Part shown: one piece after another, positions 45,525 through 55,357 of the stretch
How positions within the stretch are numbered: the first letter of the stretch is position 1
Layout: each line of letters starts with the position of its first letter
Source of the DNA: Mesonia sp008017825
Lineage (GTDB): Bacteria > Bacteroidota > Bacteroidia > Flavobacteriales > Flavobacteriaceae
Length of the DNA: 64,000 bases
Direction: 5' to 3'
Assembly (NCBI RefSeq): GCF_008017825.1
Contig: NZ_VRLS01000012.1
Location: 124,001 to 188,000 of the forward strand
The notes under the pieces: model-generated
Told to the model about the DNA's origin: nothing
The model's input: only the letters and a program-made list of their open reading frames with translations
Database searches by the model: none
Program-made: the position numbers and the translations under genes

Positions 45525-46343
45525 TTACCACCAAACTATAAAAAAACGTTCAAAACTTCCGTTTTGTAACTTTCTCCAAACATAAGCTGCTTTTTTATGT
45601 TTAAAAAGATAGTCAATTTCTGGAAGGATTTCCTTAAAATTTTTCCAATCTTTTTGATATCTAGGATGAATAGGCCAATCTTTTTTTTGCGGAGAAAAAT
45701 ATTTATCTTGACCATACTCTGCTTCCGTAAATTCGTTTAAGTGCATCCAATAACCAGCAATTGCACTATGATTTATAAGACGATAAGTAGATTGATTATC
45801 ATTTTTTGGAACGAATAAATTGGCTTTAAAACACACTTTTTGTTTTAGCTGCCGCGGATTTAATTGAATTCTAGATAAAACTTTTTCACTCTCTGAACGA
45901 TATAATAACGGAAATTGATGCTCTTTTAAACGGTTGATCTTTCTTAAGAGGCTATCTTTTCTATTAGGACCAATCCAGCATTTTAATTCATCATCCTTTG
46001 AGATAGAAGGATCGAATAAATAGAATTTATAGACCAGTTCTACGTGAAGTATTTCCTTAAGTTCTCTATCTCTTAAGAAAAAATCGAATTCTCCTAAGGT
46101 TTTCTTCTCGTGAATCACTTGGAGATTTTGAGCCACCATCTCATAACGAGAGTTATTTTTAATAGAAAAATTAAAAAAAACCTCTGCTCTTTTACCCAAT
46201 ACTAATTGCGGAGATATTTCTTCCGAAAAGGGAATTGAGTTAACTTTTGGTAAAGTAAATACGTCTAAATCAAACCTATTTTTTTCTGTCTTAAAAATAG
46301 ATGCAGTAGATATAAATCCTTGATATGCGAGCTCGTTATTAAT
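45525..46343 (-). CDS. DUF1853 family protein, probable ATT start
   Basis: The frame is open from 46379 and codes for convincing DUF1853 sequence (YQGFISTASIF, FTLPKVNSI, LVLGKRAEVFFNF, FDFFLRD) well before the first canonical start, a TTG at 46199 that would cut off about 48 residues of homologous sequence. No ATG, GTG or TTG exists upstream. The best start is ATT at 46343 (INNELAYQGF), 6 bp past the ctpA stop, giving 272 residues. Endonuclease-like PD-(D/E)XK-type folds have been suggested for similar families; treat function as unknown. Confidence 0.7.
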   Translation of the reverse strand: MNNELAYQGFISTASIFKTEKNRFDLDVFTLPKVNSIPFSEEISPQLVLGKRAEVFFNFSIKNNSRYEMVAQNLQVIHEKKTLGEFDFFLRDRELKEILHVELVYKFYLFDPSISKDDELKCWIGPNRKDSLLRKINRLKEHQFPLLYRSESEKVLSRIQLNPRQLKQKVCFKANLFVPKNDNQSTYRLINHSAIAGYWMHLNEFTEAEYGQDKYFSPQKKDWPIHPRYQKDWKNFKEILPEIDYLFKHKKAAYVWRKLQNGSFERFFIVWW

Positions 46344-46348
46344 CCCTT

Positions 46349-47977
46349 TTATTTTAAAATCTTTTGATATGTAGAAGCATTATTTAAGATCTCTTTTGCT
46401 TTTTTAATTTCAGGATTATGAGCTAGATAATACGTGTATAACCCTTCTTCGTAATGATAACGCTTTATAATTTCATCACTCAATAAACGCTCTATTTCAT
46501 GTTTTTTAGCTTCAATTTGTTTTTGCTTGGCAATTTCAATTTCAGCTAACATATTTTGCTGTGTTTTTGCGATAGCTTTTTCGTAACCTTCTTTCTTAGA
46601 AACTAACATTAATTCTTTCAACTCTTTTTCGGTTTCGGTTTCATAGGTGAAGTCAGCTTGTTTTAAAAACTGCTTAAATGCACCAAAATCTTTATCCGTG
46701 AAAACGAAATTATCTAAACTAATTTCGGGTTGATTGTAGTAGTATTGAGTTGCATAATTAAAGATAATTTGCTCTTCAATTAAAGCGTTGGTTACCGCAC
46801 TATATTCTGATGTTTCTAAGGTAACATCGGGTAAAATACCACCACCATCATATACTTTTCTTCCGTTGCGGGTCGTAAATTCATTGTAATCCTCCACTTT
46901 AGTTTTAGTAGCATTTCCTTCTTCATCTCTATTCCAATAATCTAAAGCTTGTATACAACGACCACTAGGGGTGTAATATCTAGAAATGGTAATTTTTAAC
47001 TGCGTTCCATAAGACAACTGTTTAGGACGTTGTACTAAACCTTTACCAAAACTTCTTGCACCAATTACAACAGCTCGATCTAAATCTTGTAAACTCCCCG
47101 AGACAATTTCACTAGCAGAAGCACTTTTCCCATTGATTAAAACTGCCAAAGGAATCTCTGTATCCATAGGATCTCTCTGCGTTTTGTATACCTGATTGTA
47201 TTTTTCTATAGAAGATTTTGTGGTGGTAATAATCTCTCCTTTAGGAACAAAAATATTGGTCACATTAACTGCTTCGGTAAGTAATCCTCCAGGGTTTCCT
47301 CTTAAATCTAATATTATTTTTTCAGCGCCTTGTTCTTTTAAGTTTTTAAGTGCTGTGGCTACTTCCGCGGAAGCTTTACGGTTAAATTTAGAAAGTACAA
47401 TATAACCAATTTTATCTGGCGTAAGTTCGTAAAAAGGAACCGCTTTAATTTCTACCGCTTCTCTGTTAAGTGTTGTTTGTTGTGTTTTTCCTTGACGGAT
47501 ATATTTTAAGGTTACTTTACTATTTGGAGCGCCTTTTAGCAACTCTCCTGCGTCTTCGTTAAAATCTTTAAGTGCAACGTCACCAATTTGAATGATCTCA
47601 TCTCCTGGCTTTAAACCTGCTTTATCTGCAGGGTAGCCTTTATAAACTTCCATGAGTTTAATCTTGTTTTCTTGGGTAAATACATTGGCTCCAATCCCGG
47701 TATACTGTCCAAAATTTTGAATCTTAGCTTGTTCTACTTCTTGTTGATTCCAGTAATTGGTATAGGGATCTAAATCGGCCAACATAGCAGTAATAGCAGT
47801 ATCCATTAAATCTGCTGGATTGGTTTCATCTACGTAGTTCATATTCAATTCTTTGAAAAGCGTAGTGAAAATTTCTATTTGCTTAGCGATCTCAAAAAAA
47901 TCTGATTTATAACTAGCGCTTGCAGTGGTGATTAAAATACCAATAGCAAGTATGGGAACAAGAATGCGTTTTTTCAT
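46349..47977 (-). CDS. ctpA: S41 family C-terminal processing peptidase (CtpA-like)
   Basis: 542 residues. Signal/anchor segment at the N-terminus, PDZ domain near 90-170, and the protease core with DLRGNPGGLL, the catalytic Ser in NGKSASASEIVSGSL and catalytic Lys in SFGKGLVQ. Ends in a long charged helix. Acts in the periplasm on envelope proteins. It overlaps rnpA by 4 bp (ATGA) and is followed by DUF1853. A CTTCCGCGGAAG palindrome (47362-47373) encodes Ala-Ser-Ala-Glu. Confidence 0.92.
   Translation of the reverse strand: MKKRILVPILAIGILITTASASYKSDFFEIAKQIEIFTTLFKELNMNYVDETNPADLMDTAITAMLADLDPYTNYWNQQEVEQAKIQNFGQYTGIGANVFTQENKIKLMEVYKGYPADKAGLKPGDEIIQIGDVALKDFNEDAGELLKGAPNSKVTLKYIRQGKTQQTTLNREAVEIKAVPFYELTPDKIGYIVLSKFNRKASAEVATALKNLKEQGAEKIILDLRGNPGGLLTEAVNVTNIFVPKGEIITTTKSSIEKYNQVYKTQRDPMDTEIPLAVLINGKSASASEIVSGSLQDLDRAVVIGARSFGKGLVQRPKQLSYGTQLKITISRYYTPSGRCIQALDYWNRDEEGNATKTKVEDYNEFTTRNGRKVYDGGGILPDVTLETSEYSAVTNALIEEQIIFNYATQYYYNQPEISLDNFVFTDKDFGAFKQFLKQADFTYETETEKELKELMLVSKKEGYEKAIAKTQQNMLAEIEIAKQKQIEAKKHEIERLLSDEIIKRYHYEEGLYTYYLAHNPEIKKAKEILNNASTYQKILK
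47362..47373. repeat. Palindrome CTTCCGCGGAAG inside ctpA
   Basis: Perfect 12-bp palindrome; read in ctpA as Ala-Ser-Ala-Glu, as in rfbD, holB and folB. Confidence 0.75.
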
Positions 47978-48354
47978 AAGGCGTCGTCTGTCAATTCTTT
48001 CTCTATAAATTTATGTATTAATTTTCTCATAGCGATTTCTATTTCGTTATAATCCAATTCTTTTCGTCCCGTATAAATAAACATCATACTAAATTTATTT
48101 GCATGGGGAGGAAGTAAATTCTTTTGTTTGCGGTAGTTTTCTCTTAGCAAACGTTTGATTTTATTACGGGTTACTGCCAATTTAAAATTACGTTTGGGTA
48201 CAGAAACGCCTACTTTATCTTGAGATTCTTCTCCTTGAATAGCATGATATATAAGCTTAAGCGGAAAACTTTTTACAGATTTTCCTTCTTCAAAAAGTTG
48301 ACCAATAAGAATCTTGCTTTTAAGTTTTTCTTCTTTTGGGAAGGTTTGTTTCAT
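47974..48354 (-). CDS. rnpA: Ribonuclease P protein component
   Basis: 126 residues from the ATG at 48354 (MKQTFPKEEKLKSK); the longer frame would run through the terminator at 48383-48408. The RNR signature is AVTRNKIKRLLRENYR (about 67-82). The protein supports the RNase P RNA in 5'-end maturation of tRNA. It is not beside rpmH here, unlike in many bacteria; its partner is ctpA by a 4-bp overlap. Confidence 0.92.
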   Translation of the reverse strand: MKQTFPKEEKLKSKILIGQLFEEGKSVKSFPLKLIYHAIQGEESQDKVGVSVPKRNFKLAVTRNKIKRLLRENYRKQKNLLPPHANKFSMMFIYTGRKELDYNEIEIAMRKLIHKFIEKELTDDAL

Positions 48355-48381
48355 GTGGTAAAGATAAGCAATGTAAAAAAC

Positions 48382-48408
48382 AAAAACCCTTGAGTGAACA
48401 AGGGTTTT
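48382..48408 (-). terminator. Terminator after M1 peptidase gene
   Basis: Stem AAAACCCTTG (48383-48392) and CAAGGGTTTT (48399-48408); on the minus strand it is followed by T residues. It separates the M1 gene from rnpA. Confidence 0.78.
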
Positions 48409-48430
48409 AAAATCTTGAAAAAAGAGGTTT

Positions 48431-50269
48431 TTAGTTTTCAAACACGTTATTGTCTCTCTTTATATCTGCCATCTTTTGTGACGGATCTATTTCTATTTTA
48501 GAAATTTGATCTTTTGCTAACATTAATGTCATTTCATAATTAGGATTTGCCCAAGACCAAGTTTTTCCTAATTCTCCAGAATTTGGTTTTTGCCAATACA
48601 TCATTTGTAGAGGAATATAAAAATCTTGTGTTTTACCATTGGTAAAAGTAACTCTAAGTTCTATTGGCATAGGCATTTGCCCGTTACGTTTTAAAGATAC
48701 AACAGTATTTTGATCTTTAGCTTCTACATTTTCTATACTGTAATCTATAGTATTGGTAGTCTGCGTCCAATCGGTTAAATACCAGTCGAGCTGCGCTCCA
48801 CTTACCTTCTCGGCTACACGTTTAAAATCGTTAGGCGTTGGGTGTTTGAATTTCCACTCTTTGTAATATTGCTTCAAAGTTTTTGAAACATTTTCTTTTC
48901 CAATAAGGTATTCTAATTGTCCCAAGAATACAGCACCTTTAGAATACGCTGCTAAACCATAAGCTTGGTTAAGATGGTAACGATCTGCGTGCGTACTTTG
49001 TGGTTGTTCTGCACCAGAATTTGCCAAGTAAGTGTATCCGCGGTAAGCGCCACTTAACGGATTTTCTTTTCCTTCTGAAAGGACTTCATTTTGAGCTAAA
49101 GTAGAAATATAAGTGGTAAAACCTTCATCCATCCACTCGTGTTTAGATTCGTTGGTAGCTAAAATATGCTGAAACCAAGCGTGTGCCATTTCGTGTGCGG
49201 TTACACCCACTAGGCTTCCAAAAGAGCGATTACCAGTAATTAAAGTACACATAGCGTACTCCATCCCTCCATCTCCTCCTTGAATAACTGAATATTGATC
49301 GTAAGGATATTCTCCTATGTGTTCGTTGAAATACAGCAAAAGATCTTCGGTTTTAGATTGAAGATTTTTCCAGTTTTCAGTAAAATTATTTTCTTTTTCG
49401 TAAGCTGGTTTATCTTTATATAAGAAATGTAAAACAGTTCCGTCTTTAGCGACTCTACTATCGTGAACAAATTCAGGATCTGCAGCCCAAGTAAAATCGT
49501 GTACTTGAGGCGCGTTAAAATGCCAAGTTAACTTTTTGCCTTTGCGTTTTACTTTGGTTCCTTCTTTTTCATAACCGTAACCAATTTCTTGTGGGTTTTG
49601 CAAGTAACCTGTTCCACCAAGGATATAATCTTTATCAATAGTGATTTTTACATCAAAATCTCCCCAAACTCCTTGAAATTCTCTTCCTATATAAGGATCT
49701 GCGTGCCAACCTTCAAAATCATATTCGGCTAATTTAGGATACCATTGAGTCATAGATAAAGCCACACCTTCGGCATTATTTCTTCCTGAACGACGTATTT
49801 GCACGGGAACTTGACCGTTAAATTTCATATTAAATTTAGTCTTTTCTCCAGGTAAAAGAGGTTGTGCTAAATTTACTTGAAGAACAGTTCCTACAACTTT
49901 GTAGTCTAATTCTTTATTATTTTGTTTTAACGTTTCAACTTTTAAAAATCCTATTTCCTTATCGGAAAGTTTACTAATGCGGTCTCCTACTCTACCATCT
50001 GGATCTTGAATGGTTCTCGATCTTACATCCATATCACTTCCTGGTTGGAAAGCATTAAAAAAGAGATGGTAAAATACTTGATTAAGTGTATCTGGAGAGT
50101 TATTGGTATATTCTAATTCTTGAGTACCCGTGTAGGTGTAATCTTTTACACTTACATCTACTTCCATCTTATAATCGACATGTTGCTGCCAATAAGAAGT
50201 ACTGTTTTGTGCTAAACTGGTTATAGCTGTACAGATACAAAGTCCAATAAAAAGCCATTGAGATTTCAT
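48431..50269 (-). CDS. M1 family metallopeptidase (aminopeptidase type)
   Basis: 612 residues from the ATG at 50269, which begins the signal peptide (KSQWLFIGLCICTAITSLAQ). Zinc site HEMAHAWFQH (HExxH, about 360-365) with the third ligand Glu in WMDEGFTTY 18-19 residues further, the classic gluzincin spacing; the aminopeptidase GGMEYAM motif appears just before. Exported, so it probably trims peptides in the periplasm or outside. Own terminator on its 3' side. Confidence 0.92.
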   Translation of the reverse strand: MKSQWLFIGLCICTAITSLAQNSTSYWQQHVDYKMEVDVSVKDYTYTGTQELEYTNNSPDTLNQVFYHLFFNAFQPGSDMDVRSRTIQDPDGRVGDRISKLSDKEIGFLKVETLKQNNKELDYKVVGTVLQVNLAQPLLPGEKTKFNMKFNGQVPVQIRRSGRNNAEGVALSMTQWYPKLAEYDFEGWHADPYIGREFQGVWGDFDVKITIDKDYILGGTGYLQNPQEIGYGYEKEGTKVKRKGKKLTWHFNAPQVHDFTWAADPEFVHDSRVAKDGTVLHFLYKDKPAYEKENNFTENWKNLQSKTEDLLLYFNEHIGEYPYDQYSVIQGGDGGMEYAMCTLITGNRSFGSLVGVTAHEMAHAWFQHILATNESKHEWMDEGFTTYISTLAQNEVLSEGKENPLSGAYRGYTYLANSGAEQPQSTHADRYHLNQAYGLAAYSKGAVFLGQLEYLIGKENVSKTLKQYYKEWKFKHPTPNDFKRVAEKVSGAQLDWYLTDWTQTTNTIDYSIENVEAKDQNTVVSLKRNGQMPMPIELRVTFTNGKTQDFYIPLQMMYWQKPNSGELGKTWSWANPNYEMTLMLAKDQISKIEIDPSQKMADIKRDNNVFEN

Positions 50270-50294
50270 ATTTATCATAAGGTTTTAGGTTTTA

Positions 50295-50362
50295 AATAAA
50301 AAAGGTGTTCTAATTCCGTAAAGTTAACATTAATTGAAAACTTAAAGAATAGAACACCTTTT
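50295..50362 (-). terminator. Terminator-like long inverted repeat after S8 peptidase gene
   Basis: Arms AAAAGGTGTTCTA (50300-50312) and TAGAACACCTTTT (50350-50362) pair perfectly with a 37-nt loop and are followed on the minus strand by a T-run. Ends the S8 gene transcript. Confidence 0.72.
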
Positions 50363-50382
50363 AAAGTGAATGTTTCTACTTA

Positions 50383-52062
50383 TTATTTAGACATTTTATC
50401 TGCTAAAATTAAAGCATTGTAAAGATTAACCATTCTTCCAGAAACTGAAAGTTCGTTAAAAGCTCTTACATCTTTAGCATCACCTCCTACAATAACATCT
50501 GAAGAAGAAGCTAAACCACTTTGCATAATCACATTTTTAACTTGTGCAGCTGTAAGTTTAGGATAATAAGATCTTATTAAAGCTGCAACTCCTGCTACTG
50601 CTGGAGAAGCCATAGAAGTACCTTGTAAAAATTCGTACTCATTTAATGGAGTTGTAGACCAAATTTTAGTACCAGGAGCAAATACATCTACGTTGGTTTT
50701 ACCATAATTAGAAAAGTTAGCTACTAATTTAGATCCGTATTCGTAGTTAGATGCACCAACAGTTAAAAAATTATCGGCATATTCTGCTACGTTTTCTGGG
50801 TCTTGATCATTAGGAAAGATATTAGTTACATCCATATCTAAAGCATCATTACCTGCTGCATTAACAATTAATACATCATTATCTGCTGCATATTTTATAG
50901 CGTCTTTCACCCATTCTGGATTTTGAGAAAAATATTTACCAAAGCTTGTATTTAAAACTTTGGCACCGTTATCTACTGCATAACGAATAGCTAAAGCGAT
51001 ATCTTTATCGTACTCATCACCATCTGGCACAGCTCTAACCGCCATAATTTTTACGTTTTTGGCTACACCGTTAATACCTATTCCATTGTTTCTTTCTGCA
51101 GCGATAATTCCTGCTACGTGAGTACCATGTTTAGCATCTTCTTTTTTAGGATCTGGACCATCAACATCTCCATTACCATAATTGGTATCTGTAATATCGT
51201 ATGGATCATCTCCTACAACATCACGACCATTAAGATCTAAATTGTAATGAGTATCTAAGCCACCAGAAAAATAATCTATCCCTCCTTTTAATTGCTCTTT
51301 TGCTTTATCTAAATCTCCAATTTGAGACATGATATTTACTAAAAATCCTTTAGCTTGCTCAAGTTCTGGAGTGTCTGGATTTAATCGAGCTAATTCCTTT
51401 TGAGAAAAATCTTCTTTTCCTAATTTATCACTTACCGCTTTCTCTGAATCTTCTAAAGTTTGAAGTAATTGTGTATAGTAATTTTTGTTTTGGCTAGTTT
51501 CATTAAATTTCTTTTCAAATTCTTGCTGTGCTTTTTGGTACATATCGTACTCAGCTTTGTTTTCAGCACTAATTTCAGTTGGAGTCTTTCCTTCGTATTT
51601 AGGTTGTAATCTTTTTACAATACGTACAAATTCTAAGTTTTCCGCTACAGCATCTCCTAAGAAATTCCACCCGTGAATATCATCTATGTAACCGTTTTTA
51701 TCATCGTCAATTCCATTTCCTGGAATTTCATCTTCGTTTACCCAAATGATATTTTTTAAATCTTCGTGCTCAATATCTACACCACTGTCAATAACTCCTA
51801 CGATTACGGTTTTACCTTCATAATCTTTAAGGATTTCATCGTAAGCTTTTTGTACGCTCATTCCAGGAATGGTGTCTGTCACTAAATCAGATCCTCCCCA
51901 ACCTTTCATTTGGGTATCTGTTAAAGTAACATTTTTAAGCGGTTGTTGGTCTATATTATCTATAGGTGTAGAAGTAATTACTGGACTAGTAGTACCACAA
52001 CTAGCAGCAATCATAGCTACAGTTGCTGCAGCAAAAGTTGATTTTAAAAATGGTGTTCTCAT
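50383..52062 (-). CDS. S8 family serine peptidase (subtilase) lipoprotein
   Basis: 559 residues. Lipobox-type signal with Cys at 22 (MIAASC). Catalytic triad: Asp92 in VIDSGVD, His312 in KHGTHVAG and Ser in GTSMASPAVAG. About 220 residues separate Asp and His, because a helical, charged insert (roughly 145-285) replaces the usual short loop. Surface-anchored protease. It follows the MBL gene by 8 bp. Confidence 0.93.
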   Translation of the reverse strand: MRTPFLKSTFAAATVAMIAASCGTTSPVITSTPIDNIDQQPLKNVTLTDTQMKGWGGSDLVTDTIPGMSVQKAYDEILKDYEGKTVIVGVIDSGVDIEHEDLKNIIWVNEDEIPGNGIDDDKNGYIDDIHGWNFLGDAVAENLEFVRIVKRLQPKYEGKTPTEISAENKAEYDMYQKAQQEFEKKFNETSQNKNYYTQLLQTLEDSEKAVSDKLGKEDFSQKELARLNPDTPELEQAKGFLVNIMSQIGDLDKAKEQLKGGIDYFSGGLDTHYNLDLNGRDVVGDDPYDITDTNYGNGDVDGPDPKKEDAKHGTHVAGIIAAERNNGIGINGVAKNVKIMAVRAVPDGDEYDKDIALAIRYAVDNGAKVLNTSFGKYFSQNPEWVKDAIKYAADNDVLIVNAAGNDALDMDVTNIFPNDQDPENVAEYADNFLTVGASNYEYGSKLVANFSNYGKTNVDVFAPGTKIWSTTPLNEYEFLQGTSMASPAVAGVAALIRSYYPKLTAAQVKNVIMQSGLASSSDVIVGGDAKDVRAFNELSVSGRMVNLYNALILADKMSK

Positions 52063-52070
52063 GAATATAA

Positions 52071-52931
52071 TTATGAATTAAATATTTGATTAAAAGTATA
52101 GGATTGATCGAGTCTCACTCCTTTTTCGGTATTTTTAAGTGTAATGATTTCATTGTGGGCATCGTGCTCCAAAAATAGGTAAAATCCTTCTTCGGCAGCT
52201 TTTTCTAGGAACCCTTTTTTTTCGGTTAACGTAATTAAAGGTCTGGTGTCATATCCCATTACATAAGGCAAAGGAACGTGGCCAGCTGTTGGAAGTAAAT
52301 CTGCCATAAAAACTATTGTTTTTCCTTGATACTGTATATGAGGGATCATTTGTTTTTCAGTATGGCCGTCTACAAATAAGGCTCCAAACCCTAAATGCTC
52401 ATAAAAATGAGATCCTTTTTCGCGATCTAAAAAATGTAATTGACCGCTTTCTTCCATAGGAAGTAAATTTTCTTTTAGAAAAGAGGCCTTTTCTCTGGCG
52501 TTAGGTTGAGTAGCCCATTCCCAATGTTCTTTATTGGTCCAAAATTTAGCTCTTTTAAAAGCAGGTTCAAATCCTGTTCGATCTTTATTCCATTGTATAC
52601 TTCCACCACAGTGATCAAAATGAAGGTGAGTTAAGAAAACATCAGTAATATCATCGCGATGAAATCCTTTTTCTTGTAATGATTTATCTAAAGAATGATT
52701 TCCCCAGCGGTGGTAATGCTTAAAGAATTTTTCATCTTGTTTATCCCCAAGACCGTTATCTATAAGTATAAGCTTATCACCGTCTTCAATAAGTAAACAT
52801 CGAGCAGCAATATCTATCATATTATTAGCGTCTGCAGGATTGGTTCTTGTCCATAAAGTTTTAGGAACAACACCAAACATAGCTCCACCATCTAATTTAA
52901 AATTACCAGCTTCAATTGGGTGTAGGGTCAT
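52071..52931 (-). CDS. MBL-fold metallo-hydrolase
   Basis: 286 residues from the ATG at 52931 (MTLHPIEAGNFKLDGG); 14 upstream codons look non-coding. Metal site FLTHLHFDHCGGS (HxHxDH), later VDGHTEKQMIPH and the C-terminal LEHDAH. Resembles N-acyl-homoserine-lactonase-like or glyoxalase-II-like MBL enzymes; the real substrate is unknown. No signal peptide, so cytoplasmic. Followed by the S8 gene with 8 bp between, possibly co-transcribed. Confidence 0.88.
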   Translation of the reverse strand: MTLHPIEAGNFKLDGGAMFGVVPKTLWTRTNPADANNMIDIAARCLLIEDGDKLILIDNGLGDKQDEKFFKHYHRWGNHSLDKSLQEKGFHRDDITDVFLTHLHFDHCGGSIQWNKDRTGFEPAFKRAKFWTNKEHWEWATQPNAREKASFLKENLLPMEESGQLHFLDREKGSHFYEHLGFGALFVDGHTEKQMIPHIQYQGKTIVFMADLLPTAGHVPLPYVMGYDTRPLITLTEKKGFLEKAAEEGFYLFLEHDAHNEIITLKNTEKGVRLDQSYTFNQIFNS

Positions 52932-53101
52932 ATAAAAAGTTTTGTTTATATTGTATGCGCCGCAAAATAGCAAAAAACAAGGTTTTAAGCTCTATTTTTG
53001 CAATGGATTTAACATTCCTTTCACTAGGAAAATAAAACAATAAAAGATAAAAAAACTATTTTCGTTGTTTCAATACGATTACTTTTAACTCATTAACCCT
53101 T

Positions 53102-54970
53102 ATGTTAGAACTTGCTGGAATTATTATCTTAGGAATATTAGCTCAATGGAGTGCTTGGAAATTTAAAATTCCGGCTATTTTACCCTTAATTTTAATCGGT
53201 TTGGCAGTGGGTCCCATTGCGACACTTTTTACTGCTGATGGAGGTAAACTTATTGAACCTATTTGGAATGGAGAATCGGGACTTTTTCCTGGAGAAAGTT
53301 TGTTTTACTTTGTTTCTTTAGCCATTAGTATTATACTTTTTGAGGGAGGACTTACGCTAAGAAAAGGAGAAATACTCAATGTGGGTCCGGTTATTGTAAA
53401 ATTAATTACCGTTGCTGTAATTGTTACTTTTATAGGTGCAGGAATTGCCGCGCATTTAATTTTTGATTTATCCTGGCAAATTTCATTCTTATTTGCTGCC
53501 TTAATAATCGTGACAGGTCCTACCGTAATTACACCTATCTTAAGAAATATTCCGTTAAAGAAAGATGTATCTGCTATCTTAAAATGGGAAGGTATTTTAA
53601 TAGATCCTATAGGCGCTTTATTTGCGGTATTGGTATTTGAATTTATAAGTGCTGGAGAAGGGAGAGAATTTACCCAAACGGCTTTGATTGAATTTGGAAA
53701 AATTGTGCTTTTCGGATTTACTTTCGGATTTACTTTTGCACACGCCTTAGCTTTTTCAATAAAGAAAAACGTAATTCCTCATTACTTATTAAACGTATTC
53801 ACTTTAGCAACTGTTCTTGGAGTATTTGTACTCTCTGATGCTTTTGCACACGAAAGTGGTTTATTGGCGGTAGTAGTAATGGGAATGGTATTAGGGAACA
53901 CCAACCTACCCAATATAAAAGAACTACTCTATTTTAAAGAATCATTAAGTGTCCTATTAATTTCTATCTTATTTATTTTATTGGCTGCCAATATTAATAT
54001 TGATGATCTATTATTAATATATAATTGGAATGCACTTATTCTATTTGCTGTAGTGGTATTTTTAGTTAGGCCTATTGGAGTTTTCTTAAGTAGTATCAAT
54101 TCTTCATTAAAAGTTAATGAGAAACTATTTATTAGCTGGGTAGGACCACGTGGTATTGTAGCTGCAGGTATTGCTTCTCTTTTCGGATTAAAACTAGCAA
54201 GTCAAGGTGTTGAAGGAGCCGAATATATTACTCCGTTGGTATTTATGATTGTATTGGGTACAGTATTGTTAAACGCTACCACAGCACGACTTTTTGCGCA
54301 ATTGGTAGGAGTTTTTCTAAAGAACTCTGAAGGGATTTTAATTATTGGAGCTTCCTCTATTTCTAGATTAATTGGAGCTTATCTTAAAAAGAATAATCGT
54401 CACGTAGTTTTAGTAGATAATAATAGAACTAACATTCAAAAGGCAAAAGATCTAGGAATAGAAGCTATTGAAGGAAGTGTTTTTTCTGATGAGTTAGGAA
54501 ATAATATAGAACTAAATGATGTAGGGTATTTGATGGCAATGACTGGTAATACCGAAATAAACAAAACTGCCATTAGTAAATTTCAAAAGCATTTTGGAGA
54601 GAATGGTTCTTTTAGAGTCGTATCTGCAGATGAAATGAATGATCCAGAAAATAACCCTAACGATGGCTTATTTTCTCATACTGATGATTTTATAAAATTA
54701 ACTGAAGTCGCTCGAAAATATCCTAAGATTCAAGAAATAAAAATCAACTCTAAAGATCACTACGAAGGACTTATAGAAATTTCTAAGAGTGACAGTGAAA
54801 TTATACCTCTGTTCGTAAAGAACTTAGAAGGAGACTTAAGTATCTTACCTTCCAATAGTAAAGAAGTTGAAATTGAAGAAGGTTTTCAATTGGTGTATCT
54901 AGGTAAAACTTTTGATCCAGAGAATCAAACTCATAAAACTGACTTAGAAGAAACAGTTACTGAAGACTAA
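53102..54970 (+). CDS. CPA1-type cation:proton antiporter with C-terminal TrkA-N domain
   Basis: 622 residues. About 12 membrane segments (residues 1-400) with ILFEGGLTLRKGE, TGPTVITPILRNIPLKKD and GPRGIVAAGIASL, characteristic of NhaP/CPA1 exchangers. A cytoplasmic Rossmann domain follows (ILIIGASSISRLIGAYL near 420, then VDNNRTNIQKAKDLGIEAIEGSV), as in RCK-type regulation by nucleotide. Probably a Na+ or K+/H+ antiporter, useful in a marine habitat. Confidence 0.9.
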   Translation: MLELAGIIILGILAQWSAWKFKIPAILPLILIGLAVGPIATLFTADGGKLIEPIWNGESGLFPGESLFYFVSLAISIILFEGGLTLRKGEILNVGPVIVKLITVAVIVTFIGAGIAAHLIFDLSWQISFLFAALIIVTGPTVITPILRNIPLKKDVSAILKWEGILIDPIGALFAVLVFEFISAGEGREFTQTALIEFGKIVLFGFTFGFTFAHALAFSIKKNVIPHYLLNVFTLATVLGVFVLSDAFAHESGLLAVVVMGMVLGNTNLPNIKELLYFKESLSVLLISILFILLAANINIDDLLLIYNWNALILFAVVVFLVRPIGVFLSSINSSLKVNEKLFISWVGPRGIVAAGIASLFGLKLASQGVEGAEYITPLVFMIVLGTVLLNATTARLFAQLVGVFLKNSEGILIIGASSISRLIGAYLKKNNRHVVLVDNNRTNIQKAKDLGIEAIEGSVFSDELGNNIELNDVGYLMAMTGNTEINKTAISKFQKHFGENGSFRVVSADEMNDPENNPNDGLFSHTDDFIKLTEVARKYPKIQEIKINSKDHYEGLIEISKSDSEIIPLFVKNLEGDLSILPSNSKEVEIEEGFQLVYLGKTFDPENQTHKTDLEETVTED

Positions 54971-55094
54971 AATTAGATTACTATTGTAACATCTCTTTAT
55001 ATATAATTTTTCTTAAATAAAAATCAAAAAAATGCTTTTAAATTAAAGTAATCCTATTATATTGCCTCAAATATTAACAAAAACCTAAAAACTT

Positions 55095-55340
55095 ATGAAA
55101 AAAATTATGTTAATGGCTTTTGCCGCTGGTTTATTTGCTTTTACTTCAACTTCTTGTTCTAGTGATGATGATGGGGGAGGAAAAAGCTGTCAAGAATTAG
55201 CTCAAGATTATGCTGATGCATTTGAAGCTTATTTTGATGATGAGTCAGAAGAAAATTGTCAAGCTTTAGATGATGCTGCGGATGCGTATGCGAATTCTGA
55301 TTGTGAAGGAAATGATTCTGTCGTTGGATGTAACGGTTAA
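55095..55340 (+). CDS. Small acidic lipoprotein A (tandem pair)
   Basis: 81 residues: leader MKKIMLMAFAAGLFAFTSTSC with lipobox Cys near 21, then SSDDDGGG linker and a short acidic domain with four further Cys (CQELAQDYADAFEAYFDD, NCQALDD, DCEG, GCNG). Function unknown. Its leader is almost identical at DNA level to that of the next gene, but the mature part is unrelated. Hairpin terminator directly downstream. Confidence 0.75.
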   Translation: MKKIMLMAFAAGLFAFTSTSCSSDDDGGGKSCQELAQDYADAFEAYFDDESEENCQALDDAADAYANSDCEGNDSVVGCNG

Positions 55341-55357
55341 TATAAATTTTCACATTA

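Noticed and set aside
55159..55353. Minus-strand His/Gln-rich ORF of 64 codons
   Set aside because: It is the antisense shadow of the acidic lipoprotein A (GAT/GAA codons read as ATC/TTC/CAT).
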